A stretch of DNA of 64,000 nucleotides, from contig RWJK01001849.1 of the NCBI GenBank assembly GCA_004335835.1, positions 186,001-250,000 on the forward strand, written 5' to 3'. The notes below the pieces were generated by a model. The model searched no databases. It was not told the DNA's origin and was given only the letters and a program-made list of their open reading frames with translations. Positions within the stretch are counted from its first letter, which is position 1; each line of letters starts with the position of its first letter. Origin of the DNA: Scenedesmus sp. ARA3 (lineage: Eukaryota > Chlorophyta > Chlorophyceae > Sphaeropleales > Scenedesmaceae). This document shows positions 52,680 to 64,000 of the stretch, one piece after another. The translations under genes were made by a program, and so were the position numbers.

Positions 52680-54758
52680 ATGCAGTTCTGGGTCCTGACA
52701 CTGCTGTTTGTGGTAGCAGCGACATTGACCACAGCCCAGCAGCAGCTAAGAGGGAGTAACAAACACCAGATCCGGGCAAGGAACGGCCTCATTGCTTATG
52801 CTGCCAACACCTCTGGCACCTTCCAAGTGAGCACTGCTGCAGCAGCTGAGCACTGCTGCAGCTGGTGGCACCCTGTTCTTGCAGGCGTACGTGTCATAGC
52901 GTGCAGCTCGCAGTCGGCCGGTGACAAGCTGCATTGCCAGTAGCTGCCAGTTACCAGAGAAATTGTAACGTGGAAGCCTAAATGGTGCCTGTCTGCAGCA
53001 GGATGTGAAGGCATGCCCGTCGCCGCCCTCCTGCCGCGTGTTGTCGCCAGTGCAGCAAACGTGCTGCATGTGCCATTGCAATGCAGCCCCAAATCACGTG
53101 GTCTGTCATTCTCTGCATGCATCCTTAGCATGTCACGTCTTCTGTATTTCCACATCATTGTGAACGGCTGTTGTGGTACTCGCAGATATGGGCTTCGAAC
53201 CCTGACGGCTCAAACCCCAGGCAGCTGACAACTGCAGAGCAGGGATTCCAGCTGGCGGCGCACCCAGCCTGGTCACCTGATGGCAGCCGCCTTGCCTTCA
53301 CGGGCATGGCTGCAGGGTCCCTCAATGTATGGATCCGCAATGCAGATGGCAGTTTGTTGCAGCTGACAACATCTGCAGCGCCGACTTGGATCTCAATGGT
53401 GCCAGCATGGACAGCAGATGGACAGCGGATCGTATTTGAGAGCAACAGGGAGGTGCCGCCAGCAGACAGCACATCCAACGACCCGTATGATGTGAGTGGC
53501 GGAGTAAGCATCTCACAGGCAGCAGTGGCAGAGAAGCAGGAACTGCATGCAACCACAATACCCTGCAGTGCTTCAAACAGAATTGCAGTGCTGCAGCGCA
53601 GCTGCAGAATGTGCAATCAAGGAGTATGTTGCAGCCAATATGGATGAATCGTTGTCTCCTGTCGGGCCAGCCCTCTGCAGCGCTGATCATAGCAAGAGGA
53701 ACAGCTCCAAACCCTCCCTCTGACGCTTTTGCGACACCCATGTTGGTGACTTTTGCTGACTGCTACTGTGTTTTCCGTATGCTGCAGCTGTACTCTGTTG
53801 ATGTCGCAACGGGCAATGACATTCAGCGCCTCACCGTATCAGTCGGCAACCGCACAGGCGGCATGGGTGGCAAGCCCAGCCCCTGCGGCAAGTTCCTCGC
53901 ATTCGCATCTGACAGGGGCGCCAGCATGCCACAGGGCTTGTTTGACTTGTATGTCGTGCGGCTGGGGCTTGATGGCTTGCCTGCTGGGCAGCCACGGCGG
54001 CTGACAAGGGGTGCTGCTGATCAGTTCTCCCGCAGCTGGAGCCCTGACAGCAAGTACCTAGCCTTCAACAGCCAGGTGAGAGCTATGCCTAGCGAGCATG
54101 CTTTCTGTCTTGTATCCATTCAGTTTTCGGTTGTTCTGGGTCACCGAATAAGTAGCCCACCCGTACTTGGCGTGGCTTGTGCAAGCACCTGGCCTTCAAC
54201 AGCCAGGTGAGAGCCGTGCAGTGGTGGCTGTTGCGGTCTGCTGTCTACTGTATAAACAGTAGATAAATATGTATATACATATCCAGCTACTGCATGAATC
54301 TAGCTGGCACGGTGTGTACGGGAATGGCCCCCTGGTGCTGCAGGTAGCAGTTGCAAGTGCAGGACTGTGCACAACCCCCATAGCTTGGTGGAATTGAAGT
54401 GCTGGTATTGCTGCTGCATTGAATGCAGGTCGGCTGGACAGGCACAGCAGCAGATGAAGTGGGGGCAGGCCGCATCATGACCGTCAAGCTCAGCAACGGC
54501 AAGCTGCAGCCCTTGACAAAGCCCAATGACAGATTCGCCGCCTTTGCATCTGGCGGCATCTTTCCCGCCCTGCGTGGAGATGTTACTCCTGCTTGGAGCC
54601 CTGATGGCAGCCGTGTTGCTTTTGCAAGCCAGAGAGGGCCCAGTGGGGCATTTGAGGTTGTGAGTGTGCGGGCCTCTGATGGAAAGGATAGGAGGGTTGT
54701 TACTAGCGGCTCGACTGAGCAGCACGTGACTGTTGCGTGGCAGCCAGTGCTGGCATGA
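52680..54758 (+). CDS. Secreted PD40/TolB-like beta-propeller protein
   Basis: Four exons: 52680-52826, 53186-53491, 53788-54075 and 54429-54758, all phase 0, closing in frame to 356 residues. A signal peptide (MQFWVLTLLFVVAATLTTAQ) is followed by repeats of the PD40 type (P-x-W-S-P-D-G-x-x-I/L-A-F): NPDGSNPRQLTT, HPAWSPDGSRLAFTG, PAWTADGQRIVFESNR, PSPCGKFLAFASDRG, RSWSPDSKYLAFNSQ and PAWSPDGSRVAFASQRG. Such propellers are typical of TolB and of peptidase propellers. No catalytic domain follows, so this is probably a periplasm-like or extracellular binding protein. The bacterial look of the domain suggests old transfer, but the introns show it is fully domesticated. Confidence 0.88.
54181..54213 (+). 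repeat. Copy of the exon 3 end of the PD40 gene
   Basis: About 33 bp nearly identical to 54050-54083, that is the exon 3 end (LAFNSQ) plus its GTGAGAGC donor, 131 bp downstream in the next intron. Confidence 0.9.
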
Positions 54759-56735
54759 CGATCATGAAAGTGGTGACGCTTCAGCAATGAGTTGATTGCA
54801 TTGTTACCAACATGTTCTCATCCTCTCTCATTACCTCTACAGTACTGTGAAACATGAGCTATGTCAGTTAACCAATGCACTCATCCTGCTCACGCTGTCA
54901 TCCAGTCAGCAGCGATCATACCGATAACAACCACGTAAGGGGAGGGGGCATTTGCTACACTGCACAAAGCACACTAGCAAACAGCACCTGACTGTTTACA
55001 CGTGATGTACGCAGCCCCAGGCAGCCAAAGTCTGCAGGTGGTGCATCAACGCCAGCGCACCTGAAAATAATAACAAAAAAAGCTACTGCAACAACAGTTC
55101 CAAGACCCCGCTGTACACCGTCAGGCAATTTTCAACCACCAAACGTTTCTGCTAAAAGATGCTGTGCAAAGCAGCTGTGTGCTGCTATCACAGCCATCGA
55201 GACAACTGGCAGGCAGCACCAACAACGGCAACTGCCAGAACCGAGCTGTCTTGCATTTCACGCAACCTGCAGGATGAATTATCTGTGCTAGGCTCTTGCA
55301 GCGGCAGCTGCACTGCTTCTGTGCACCGATTGCAATGGCCGCAGTACATGTACGTACATCCTGCTATTGTACACACAATGCCCATGAAGGGCATAGCACT
55401 CGTACCGGTGTTCATGCACCCAGTTGGAAAGAAAGCACACCGCAGAAGATTCAAAAATCCAACCACTGCAAAACCCAAGCCCTGCAGGACGACGTAAAAA
55501 GTACATATGCAATGCAGGAGCTGCACGTTGGGATGAGATGTGAAGAGTGCGAGAGAGCTCATCACCAAAGGGAGGCACAACCTGCACAGACATGTCTGTA
55601 CAGGCGTGCATGCAAACAGCTCTTGCAGCGAGCAAGAAAACAAGATTACTAGCAGCCATACAGTGTGCTGGCACAACGCCGCATGCGGCAGAGTCCAACT
55701 TGCTGTATAGAGAGCCACATGTAGCTGTGCTAAGTGTGCATGCACCTATTCCGTGGCCCGACGCAGCACATGGTCGAGTAATGCTGCTGCTGCCTGAAAC
55801 ACTGCCTCCTGGTGTACGTCATGCTGCTGCAGCTCACACACCCACACAGAGACACCACCACACACACGCAAGCTGATCACAGCAGTTGCATTGCAAAGCA
55901 TCGCATGATCTACTTCAACAACACATTCAACTCAACTGCTCATGCACACTCTGGCGCTACAAGGTGCCGCTGCAGACTGTCCCAGCCGCCAACAACAGCT
56001 GCTGCCGCCAGTCCACCACAGCTGCTGCGACCCACAAAAGGAGGGACGATCCATCCACCACTGCGTTAGTTTAGACCTAGCACCAGTTTCATCTTACTGT
56101 TGGTGACATGCTCACTCCACCGCCCAGGTGGTAGCATACAGCACATCTCCCAGCCGCTGTCCAGTTCCAAAAGAATGCGCCTTGGATCTGGCAAACCCAA
56201 AGCGCATGCACGCAGGCTGCATCGATGCGCATCCTAGCAGAGGATGATGGCCGCAGCCAATGAGATAGTTGGGCATGCAGAGCTAGCTGCAACCAATGGT
56301 GCAATGTGCTCAGGCCATGCTAATGTGGGGTTCGTAAACCGGCCTGAAACTGGCAGGACTGATGTAGATCTGAGAACAGTTGAGCTGAGCTGAATCAACT
56401 GGACTAACTCACAAGGCTTTACTGGTTTACAGGGGCAGCAGCGGCCACTACCCGCAAGGGACAGCACATGCGGCATCCAGCTGCAGCACCAAATCACATC
56501 CACACACTGCAACCGCAAAACTGGCACAGCACCCCAAGTACTCTACAAGGGCGGCAGGGGTCCCGAGCGGCAGTGGGGCAGCACCTGCTGCGCCCACCTG
56601 CACCATCGTACCACAGCCACAACCTCTTCAACCACAAACTTGTGACAAACTGGCACAGCACTGAGTTGATGCATATGTACTTCACAAGGGCGGCACGGGT
56701 CCCCGCCGTTACAAGGGCGGCGCGGGTCCCCGCCG
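54759..56735. other. Convergent region between the PD40 gene and the RING ligase
   Basis: About 2 kb. A 185-codon minus-strand frame at 55188-55745 is Cys/Leu-rich without motifs and is probably chance. The right end holds copies of the ligase 3' end (see repeat entries). Confidence 0.35.
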
Positions 56736-56764
56736 TTACAAGGGCGGCAGGGGTCCCCAGCGGC
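56544..56764 (-). repeat. Repeated terminal coding segment of the RING ligase gene
   Basis: A 27-bp unit (ACAAGGGCGGCRCGGGTCCC then CGCCGTT) occurs at 56684-56710 and 56711-56737, and its start is shared with the true gene end at 56738. Each unit encodes GP(L/A/V)PPL and a stop on the minus strand. A longer copy at 56544-56590 encodes CRSGPLPPL and a stop. Confidence 0.88.
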
Positions 56765-58684
56765 AAGTGGGGCAGCACATACCTCCCAGGGGCACCTCCA
56801 TCCACTGCAGCAGACACTCCCTGTGGTAGAAGTGCCCACAGGGCGTCACCACTCTGCTTTCTAGAGGCATGAGGCTTGCAGGGCCCATGCAAATGACACA
56901 CTCCACCACACCCTCGCCCGTGATAACGTCATAACCCTCCACCACGTCATGCAGCAAGCTGTCACCTGCTGCATAGCTGCTGCGCCAGTTGCTGCTGCTG
57001 CTGCTCCAGGGGTCAGTTGCAGTGCTGCTGAGACCTGCGGGCCTGTTCTGCTGGCGGTTGCTGCAGCTGCAGCTGTCTGATAACAAGTACTGCGCATTCT
57101 GCTGCTGCTGCTGCTGAGGTGCTGTGGGTGCTAGGCTGGACACAGCACGCCTGCAGGAGCACTGCTGCTGTGGCAGCTGTCTGCTGCCGGTTATGCGTGT
57201 GCAGCTGTACCGCCGCTGCTGCTGCTGCTGCAGTGGCGGTTGCTGCCAGCAACTGCTGGCCATGCTCGACCTGCTGCATGAGCTGCATTGCAGTTCACAT
57301 ACAGCCGCTGCTGCCATCTGCTGCTGATTACTGCACCATTCATGCCCTGCTACTGCCCCTGCTACACCAGCAGGCAGACAGCAATCTCCTGCTACTGCAG
57401 CTGCAGGTTGTTTGCACGCTAGTGCCATCTGAGTCACCTGCTCACTGCTACAACAGCTACTAGACTTGGCTGCTAGATGCCTGAACTGCCACGGCAACTC
57501 TGGCCTGTGGTAGTTGTACCTCTCAGGGTGCAGCACAGCCGGCAGCAGTACATGCGGGTGTGTGAAGTGCTGCAGCAGCAGCAGTGCCACTTGTGCACCC
57601 ACCCACAGCAGCAGGGCCCTTACAAGCCACGGCTGTGTTGGTAGCGACAGCATGTTATCTGGGCAGCTGAAGACATACATTGGCATCAAAAGGCGAGCCG
57701 CACTTGATGATAATATGTAGGAAGGCTGGATTGGCTGCTTGGCTGTGCTCTGTATGCTGTGCAGCAGCTGAGGCATCCAGAAAGAGTAGGCCGCTAGCAG
57801 CAGCAGCAGCTGCGCCTGGGATGCAAACGCCCAGGACACCGCAGTCGCTGCAGGAGTGCATGGCAGGTGCACAAACACAGCAGAGTGAACTAGTGAGTGC
57901 ACGCCTTGCGCTCAACACAGAGACACGGGTTGGGCTGCATGGTGGTGGCTGCACAGATGCATGCAAGCACACATGCTTCACAGGAAAACAGCTGCAGTGG
58001 GCCAAAGGGTTGCTGAAAGGGCACAGCACTTTCAGCACATGAGGTGAGCCTGGCAGCCAGGCAGCGCAAGCAATGCAGCTGGGACAGCCTGCAGTCAGAC
58101 CTTGGTCAAACTGATTGAAAAAGTAACATCTGCTTACCTAGCAGCAGCATTAGGTAGAACCGCACGTACAGCAGCAGCAGGCTGCGCCCTGTTGCCAGCT
58201 GCACCAGGGCAGCAGCAGCTGCATCCACTGCCGCATTGGCGGCTGAGTGCAGCCTTCCCCTGCTGCTGCTGCTGCTGCTGCTGTCAGTATCATCATCCCC
58301 GCTAATGAAGCTCCTCACGCGCTGCGCCTGCAGCTGCCACTGCTGCATTGCTGCTGCAGCAGCAGTCTCAGCTAGCAGCGGCAGGCTCAAAAGAGACAAC
58401 CTGCTGCCCATCCTGCCTGCCGCATGCTGTACCCGATGCTGTGCTGCACCAAACTGCTGGTCAGACGTCTGGCTAAGCTGCTGCGTGTGCTGTGTTTGCA
58501 GCTGTTGGTGCTGGTGCTGGTTGTGTGCACGCCAGACGTGCATGAGCAGCGTCATATCGGCCCCTGCAAACAACGCAAATTGAGCTGCTGCCACCACCAG
58601 CAGTGGCAGGCTAATGTCGGGTGCTGCCAGTGCTGCTGTGAGGTGGGCCATGCTGAGAAAGGCGTCCAGCTGAGAGCCGGCACT

Positions 58685-58739
<55 letters not shown>

Positions 58740-58789
58740 NNNNNNNNNNNNNNNNNNNNNNNNNNNNNNNNNNNNNNNNNNNNNNNNNN

Positions 58790-58851
<62 letters not shown>

Positions 58852-60607
58852 CGTGGTTACAGACTTGTTCAGTGGTGCGTATTCTCAACACACTCAGCAG
58901 CAACATACGGCGATGACAGACGTGTTCAGGGTGGCTGTCAGATGTTTGTGCTGCATGGTTTGTGCAAGGTGCGCAGCAAGGCACCATGCATACGCGAGCA
59001 TCAGGCACGCTGCAGTCACCATAGCTGCCCCAGCTAAGTTCATTATATCAGACACACACACAGCCATAGCGCCACTCACCACACCCCCACAACTGACACC
59101 CGCAGCGCAGCAGCCGAGCTGCTGGCCACCCTCTGCGCCTGCCTGCGCAGCATCACCACCTGCAACAAACACGCCAGCAGCGCCACCACCGCATAGCACA
59201 TCGCATGCCGCTGCAAGCCGCCCGGCGGTAATGCAACAGCAGTCAGTGCCCAGCTGGCATTGCAGTTGTCACTTAGCAGCAACCCCTGCAGGATGAGCCG
59301 GTGCTGCTGCCGGCGCTGCTGCTGCTGCAGCTGCAGCCTGCAGCGCAGCTGGTGCTGCTGCAGCGGGTGTGAGCAGGGCAGCAGCCAAGTATCGACCAGC
59401 GGCAGCCGTGCTGCTGCCTCCTGTGCCAAGATGCGCTGCAGCTGCTCTCGAGATGCGGCCAGTGCAGCCTCGCTGACGCTGCTTCTGGCAGCAGCAGCAG
59501 CAGCATTGTCAGCAGGGTTGCTGGCGCGCTTGTTATTGCTGCCTTTGCTCCTGGGTCTGCTCTTGGCTACAGCTCTGCGACTGCTGCTGCTGCTGCTGCC
59601 GCTGTCGCTTGGTGCAACCTGGCTGGGAGGTGCGGTAGATCTTGCTCCTGCTACTGCTGCTGCTTCCGCAGCAGCTGATCCCTGGGTTGGCGCTGCAGCA
59701 GTATGAGTTTGCTGCTGCTGCTGCTTGATGCCTGGGAAGTCTCTGCTAAGCAGGGCTCTGGCAACATGCTGCGGCTGCTCAAATTCAGCAATGCTGCTGC
59801 TGATGCCTTCTTGCTGCTGCAGATGTGCTTCTACCTGCAGGCCTGGCTCCTCCCCTGCAGTGCTGCCATCCAAAACTCCTGCTGATGCAGTTCTTGGGAC
59901 AACTGGTTCTGGGTTAATTGCGGCTTCCTGCAGTGCTGGCAGCGAGTCCACTGCACACGGCCTGGCCATAATACTTGGGGGCCCAGCTGCTGCCATATGC
60001 AAGCTCGTCAATGCAGACTCGTCACCGGCAGCAGCTGCTGCTGTCGCCATTGCTGCGGCCGCCACGCGCTGACTTGCTTGCTGCACCAGCAGCGCCGCCT
60101 GCTCTGCCTGCTGCTGCAGCTGCTGCTGCTGCTCCTGCCAGCGCAGCAGCAGCATCTCAGCCTCATCCTCAGCACCATCTACATCATCCATGGATAATGC
60201 GACCACCTCTATCAGTGACCGCTGCTGCTGCTGGCGCCGCACTGCTGCTGCAGCCGCGGCAGCAGCAGCAGCAGCAGCAACCGCATGTGCATCTCTGTCG
60301 GCGCTGTCAGCCCTCCTTACTTCAAGCTCCAATCTGAAGTTGCATTCGACACCAGCTGCCAAGCCTGCACCGTTGCCTGTCTCACCGCCTATCTTTGCAG
60401 CTGCACGTCCTGCTGCTGCTGCTGCTGCAGCCGCAGCAGCTGCGGCAGGTCCTGCAGTGTTGGCAGTGCCTGTTCTCCTGTTGGAAGGGGAGGATTTCAG
60501 GCTGCTGCTGGGTTTGGTCTTTGGCCGCTGGTGCTGCTGCTGGCCAGCTGCTGCTGCTGCTGCCTGCCTGCCCCGCGGCCAAGACGTATGCGGCACTATA
60601 AGCACGC

Positions 60608-60639
<32 letters not shown>

Positions 60640-60890
60640 TGATGGTGCTGCTGTGCATTCTGCCCGTGCCTGCTGAACCCGCCAGCCGCTGCTCTCACCC
60701 CTGCCCCACGCAGCTGCTTGCTGCTGCCGGCAGTTGCATTGCCGAACATCAGCACAGCTGGGGAGGGTGGGATTGCCACTGCGTGTAGAGTTTGTGTGCC
60801 TTCAGCGCTAGTGCGGCTGATGCCTGACAGCTGCAAGTGTTTCAATCCAGGGCCCAGCACCAGGCGGCCCTCTGACAAGTGCAGCACGCC
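56736..60890 (-). CDS. FLY/Tul1-like transmembrane RING E3 ubiquitin ligase (5' end unresolved)
   Basis: Three phase-consistent minus-strand exons were found, 59080-60890, 58138-58682 and 56736-57847, giving 1155 residues; upstream exons with the signal peptide are missing from this model. Relatives are plant FLY1/FLY2 and yeast Tul1, endomembrane RING ligases of the Golgi/endosome. The first exon encodes a large luminal part with long Ala/Gln/Ser low-complexity inserts. The membrane part follows (AMCYAVVALLACLLQVVMLR, LTAALAAPDISLPLLVVAAA). Then come FWMPQLLHSIQ, LMPMYVFSCPDN and LLLQHFTHPHVLLPAVLHPE, a close match in layout to plant FLY1. The C3HC4-type RING is CVICMGP, TPCGHFYHRECLLQWM and CCPTCR, ending GPLPPL. 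Candidate upstream exons lie at about 61400-61530 (LLMQGASGRLLLQLQAG). Confidence 0.85.
58683..58846 (-). repeat. (CTG)n tract with assembly gap, next to a 3' splice site
   Basis: CAG repeats on the plus strand (CTG on the coding strand) run from the acceptor of the second visible ligase exon to about 58846. They enclose the gap at 58740-58789. At least 36 units are visible and the true length is unknown. Confidence 0.95.
58740..58789. other. Assembly gap, 50 N
   Basis: Fifty unknown bases inside the CAG/CTG tract; a placeholder for an unresolved expansion. Confidence 0.98.
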
Positions 60891-61252
60891 CTGCAAGTGC
60901 GGAGTCGGAGCAGAGAAAGAGGTGTTATAAAGCTTGTGCAGAGGCAGCTTGCTGATGCTGATGCAGTGCAAAGCTTTGTGATGAGAAGCACATTTGCAGC
61001 AGCAGCATGTGAGCTTGTACTGCTTGGCTTATGGGGACTCCTGACGGTGGTAGTGCAAGATCGTATGCATTCTGCGATGCAACATTGAGGCTTAACATTT
61101 GAACGCAGCGTGTGTACACAGCAATGGCCACACATCAGCACCCACCCTCGCGTCACCCTGAGCTGTTCACAGTATACACTCCGCCGATTGGGTTTGAGGC
61201 GCAAAGCTACACACATGCACTCCACACCTACCTAGCGTGCAGCTGCGGCTGC

Positions 61253-61360
61253 ATGTTTGCCGCCTACTCAATGCAGTGTTCAACAGCAGCCAACAAGCAT
61301 GCACATGTTTGCCGCCTACTCAATGCAGTGTTCAACAGCAGCCAACACGCATGCACATGT
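61253..61360. repeat. 52-bp tandem duplication
   Basis: Two copies of a 52-bp unit (CGCCTACTCAATGCAGTGTT and onward) start at 61261 and 61313, just downstream (minus strand) of a candidate ligase exon. It follows the pattern of exon-flank duplications seen elsewhere. Confidence 0.85.
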
Positions 61361-61684
61361 CCTGCCAGCCACCGCCTCACCTCTATGCCTGCCAGCTGCT
61401 GGCCACCCTGGCTGGCTGAGCCCGCCTGCAGCTGCAGCAGCAGCCTGCCACTGGCCCCCTGCATCAGCAGAGGGGGATGGGTGCCGCTGCTGCCAACTCC
61501 GGCCTGACCTGCTGCTGCTGCTGCTGCTGCATGTCTGCTGCCGGCCATGTATGGAAGCCGTGTCCATGTCCCTGCAGGCAGCATTGATGTCAGACAAGGC
61601 GTTGACTTTTGAGGACGCTAGTCAACAGCGATATTTGTCAAGGTGGTCACAGTGGCAGGCAGCTGTTTTCAGAGAGCACGCGGT

Positions 61685-62397
61685 TTACAGCTGCAGTGCA
61701 CCATGCACCATATGCGTGGCTGACACACTCTTGACACATGTACTGCAAGATGCACAGCTTTGAGGAGCAGACAATGCAGGCTCAGAACAGCAGCTGATGA
61801 CCGCGCTCCTCGTTCTGCAGTCGACCTGTGCTGCACGAACTGCAATGAGGCTGCGGTATGTGGGTGGGGATGTTGCCTCAGACATGATGTTCACAGCTTC
61901 CACAAGCACCGCGGAGTCCTGAGTTACATTCAGGCCAATGCACTGTTGTATTAACGCGGGTTCAGCGGCTGCATCTGCTGATGTGTCTCAGCGCACCTGT
62001 GTACACTCCGCTGACATCCATGACCTGGCCTTGCTTGGCATTCTTCCCCAATGCCTGAAAGCAACAGCCAAAGGACACAGGAATCAGCTGCAGGCTTCTG
62101 CACAGGTTCGTAAACTTTCACTGGACAACGATTGACTGCTGAGACTGGCTGGACATAGCTGCCATGAGTTGCAAGCGTTCAGCAATGCAGCTGCAGCACT
62201 GGGGCAGCAGCTGCATCACCAGTTCAGGCAGTGCTGCAAGCCCTTGTACATTGCTAATGCCGCACGTCAGTCGACGTACCTTAGCTTGATAAGCATTTTG
62301 TTGCCCGTTTGCTGGACGAGAATGGACGATGCTGGCAGTAGTATCTGGTGCTGCCAGGAGCAGGCCAAGCACGGCATGGATCATCGTCAAATACATC
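61685..62397 (-). CDS. Tentative small gene of unknown function
   Basis: Protein-like minus-strand pieces are ALPELVMQLLPQCCSCIAER (about 62136-62245), ALGKNAKQGQVMDVSGVYT (about 61998-62056) and AEPALIQQCIGLNVTQDS continuing to RSLIAVRAAQ (about 61838-61975). The last two join in phase across a GTGCGC donor. A possible start with a hydrophobic N-terminus (MIHAVLGLLLAAPDTTAS) lies near 62384. Joins at both ends are not settled. The pieces could alternatively be 5' exons of the RING ligase. No family was recognised. Confidence 0.3.
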
Positions 62398-62789
62398 TCG
62401 CTACTCTAAGTTGGTGAGATACTACACTTTGCAGGGGAGTTGCGGCTTTTCACTCGGCACCACACGCCAGGTCACCAGCGATGATCATCAGCATGTGACT
62501 CCGGCGCGCAGTACCATAGTCGACAAAGCTGAATTTCTGTTCGGTAACGCGACAAACACACCGTGTCAAGGATTGCTCAAGGCGCCAAGGACAGGTGATA
62601 ACTCCCTCCGGGAGAAACCCTCCTCGCTCGGACGACGCCAATGTAACTCAACAAGCGACCGATTGCCCAGAAACAACTTGTTTCAACATAATAGGTACCA
62701 AATGAGTCACATTCTCGCTGCATCAAATCAATTGGCTTGATCCCGGTCCAAGGCCAGGCTGGTACCTGCCCCGCCACACACAACCTTGG

Positions 62790-63229
62790 TCAACTGCTGT
62801 CCATGAGCCTGCCTTCGGCGTCCTTCACCACGGACAAAACCAACCACAGTAACCCCGGGTCATGCCGTGCATACACGAGCACAGGCTCTGGCACACCAGC
62901 TGCACCTTCTGCCTGCAGTCCCAAACCGCCCTGCCCAGCAGGGACAGCTGCCTGCTGCCACACCAACTGCTTCTCTGCAAACCCAGCAAGCAGTAGCAGC
63001 TTGACAGCTGCAGGAAATCCCAGCTTCCTCTGAAATGCAGCCTTGCTGCACCTGAGCCGTTTGTATTTGGGCTCATCTGGGTGTTCTGCCAGGCTGCTCA
63101 GGACTCCTGCAACCGCCTGCACAGCTGCTGCGCTGCTGGCACCAGCTCGGCTCGCCTGCTGCTGCAGCTGCTGCAGCAGCAATTGTGCCTGCTGCAGCTT
63201 CTGCATCACCACATCGTCGCCAGCAGTAT

Positions 63230-63263
<34 letters not shown>

Positions 63264-63361
63264 GCTGTCAAGGCCCTGCATGACTGCATCCTGTGGCTGC
63301 ACTTGCTGCTGCTGCTGCTGCTGCTGAACTTCTGGCGCTTCGTGTACCAGCAAATGGTTTG

Positions 63362-63395
<34 letters not shown>

Positions 63396-63856
63396 AGTTA
63401 TGAGCTGCTCTGCATCCCGTGGCACACCACCCACTGCTTCCTGCTTAGCAGCATGAGAGCTTGGCTGCTGCTGTTGATCCGCCTGTGACTGCTGAAGCTG
63501 CTGCTGCTGCTGCTGCTGCTCAACAGAAACACAAAGCTGCTGCTGCAGCTGCTGCTCTACTTCCATGTCAGCGCCAACCTCTCCCGGCTGAAAGCTCCCA
63601 AGCCGCCGCATCTGCTCCTCTGCTGCAGCTGTTGCTGGGTCGTCAGTATACGCCCCTTCCTCCGCAGCAAAGCCTCCTTTTGTATCTGCTGCTGCTGCTG
63701 CTGCAGAGCCAGTATCATTGACAGCAGCACCAATGACAGCAGCACCAACAGACCCCGTTTCATCTGGCAGCAGAGAGGCGCCTCTCAACTGCTGCGTTGA
63801 GCTAGTGCTGCCGTGCTCAGCAGCAGCAGCAGCAGCTTGGCCAGGGTCGACAAGCA

Positions 63857-63909
<53 letters not shown>

Positions 63910-63980
63910 GTGAGTTGCTGGTTCACTTCCCATCGTGCCAGCGCAGCAACAGCAGCAGACTCCCGAGCAGCAAGTACACC
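62790..63980 (-). CDS. Polyglutamine PUB-domain protein (partial, 5' end outside window)
   Basis: One long last exon, 62790-63980, preceded by a CTGCAG acceptor; upstream exons lie beyond the window. It encodes 396 residues starting GVLAARESAAVAALARWE, then a region dominated by Gln runs (up to about 17) with Ala and acidic stretches. The C-terminal 100 residues form a PUB/PUG-type domain: LAEHPDEPKYKRLRCSKAAF, GFPAAVKLLLLAGFAEKQLV and VLVYARHDPGLLWLVLSVV. PUB domains bind the C-terminal tail of p97/CDC48, for example in peptide:N-glycanase and UBX proteins. A link to protein quality control is therefore likely. The stop is TGA at 62790-62792. Confidence 0.7.
63858..63909 (-). repeat. Coding (CAG)n polyglutamine tract
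   Basis: About 17 CTG units on the plus strand, reading CAG (Gln) in the PUB-protein exon. It is opposite in sense to the intronic tracts, which read CTG on the coding strand. Confidence 0.93.
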
Positions 63981-64000
63981 CTGCAGGCCACTGCCACCTG

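Noticed and set aside
58894..59079. Hydrophobic minus-strand segment (LMLAYAWCLAAHLAQTM) as a ligase exon
   Set aside because: Joining 59080 directly to 58682 reproduces the FLY1 order of segments; this piece falls in the intron.

Overview
The window is nuclear DNA of a green alga (Chlorophyta, most likely Chlorophyceae). The evidence is a photosystem II PsbW gene with a two-step lumen-targeting presequence, intron-rich genes with GT-AG introns of about 100-600 bp, a plant-type phytocystatin with a legumain-inhibitor domain, a plant-type uridine kinase/UPRT fusion and a FLY/Tul1-type transmembrane RING ligase. The DNA is full of CAG/CTG tracts and short tandem duplications; this habit recalls Scenedesmaceae-like Sphaeropleales, but that placement is a guess. 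Two 50-base N runs (8498-8547 and 58740-58789) mark assembly gaps inside repeats.

Layout: PSBW (+) at 714-2301; an mTERF-domain gene (-) at 3349-6505; a satellite block (42-bp minisatellite at 7549-8785, then about three copies of a 680-bp tandem unit to 10615); a secreted SGNH-hydrolase-type esterase (+) at 12012-15536; a phosphoribosyltransferase/dienelactone-hydrolase-like fusion (+) at 16550-20110; TVP23 (+) at 21492-23040; a two-domain phytocystatin (-) at 23975-25109, divergent from a small basic protein (+) at 25490-25927; an aldo/keto reductase (-) at 27452-30796; uridine kinase-UPRT (-) at 31385-36483; an unrecognised organelle-targeted-looking protein (-) at 38554-41439; a tentative gene overgrown by a 160-bp array (-) at 44173-45997; a WDR26/GID7-type LisH-CTLH-WD40 protein (+) at 46572-51481; a secreted PD40/TolB-like beta-propeller (+) at 52680-54758; a FLY/Tul1-like E3 ligase (-) from 56736 to at least 60890; a tentative small gene (-) near 61685-62397; and a polyglutamine PUB-domain protein (-) running off the right edge. 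Exon chains were built by hand from splice signals, reading phase and family similarity. Twelve of the genes close in frame from start to stop, ten of them multi-exon and two (the small basic protein and the exon-chained orphan) without family support.

The genes do not form a pathway. They are ordinary housekeeping functions: photosystem II, organelle gene expression, pyrimidine salvage, Golgi traffic, and three links to protein turnover (the GID-type subunit, the RING ligase and the PUB protein).

Two window-wide patterns stand out. (1) At least six genes carry decayed tandem copies of the end of one of their own exons, usually with the 5' splice site attached, 100-270 bp away in the adjoining intron or 3' flank. 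(2) Long trinucleotide tracts just upstream of 3' splice sites always read CTG on the sense strand, whichever strand the gene is on, as if (CTG)n had replaced the polypyrimidine tract; exonic tracts read instead as CAG (Gln) or GCA/GCT (Ala).
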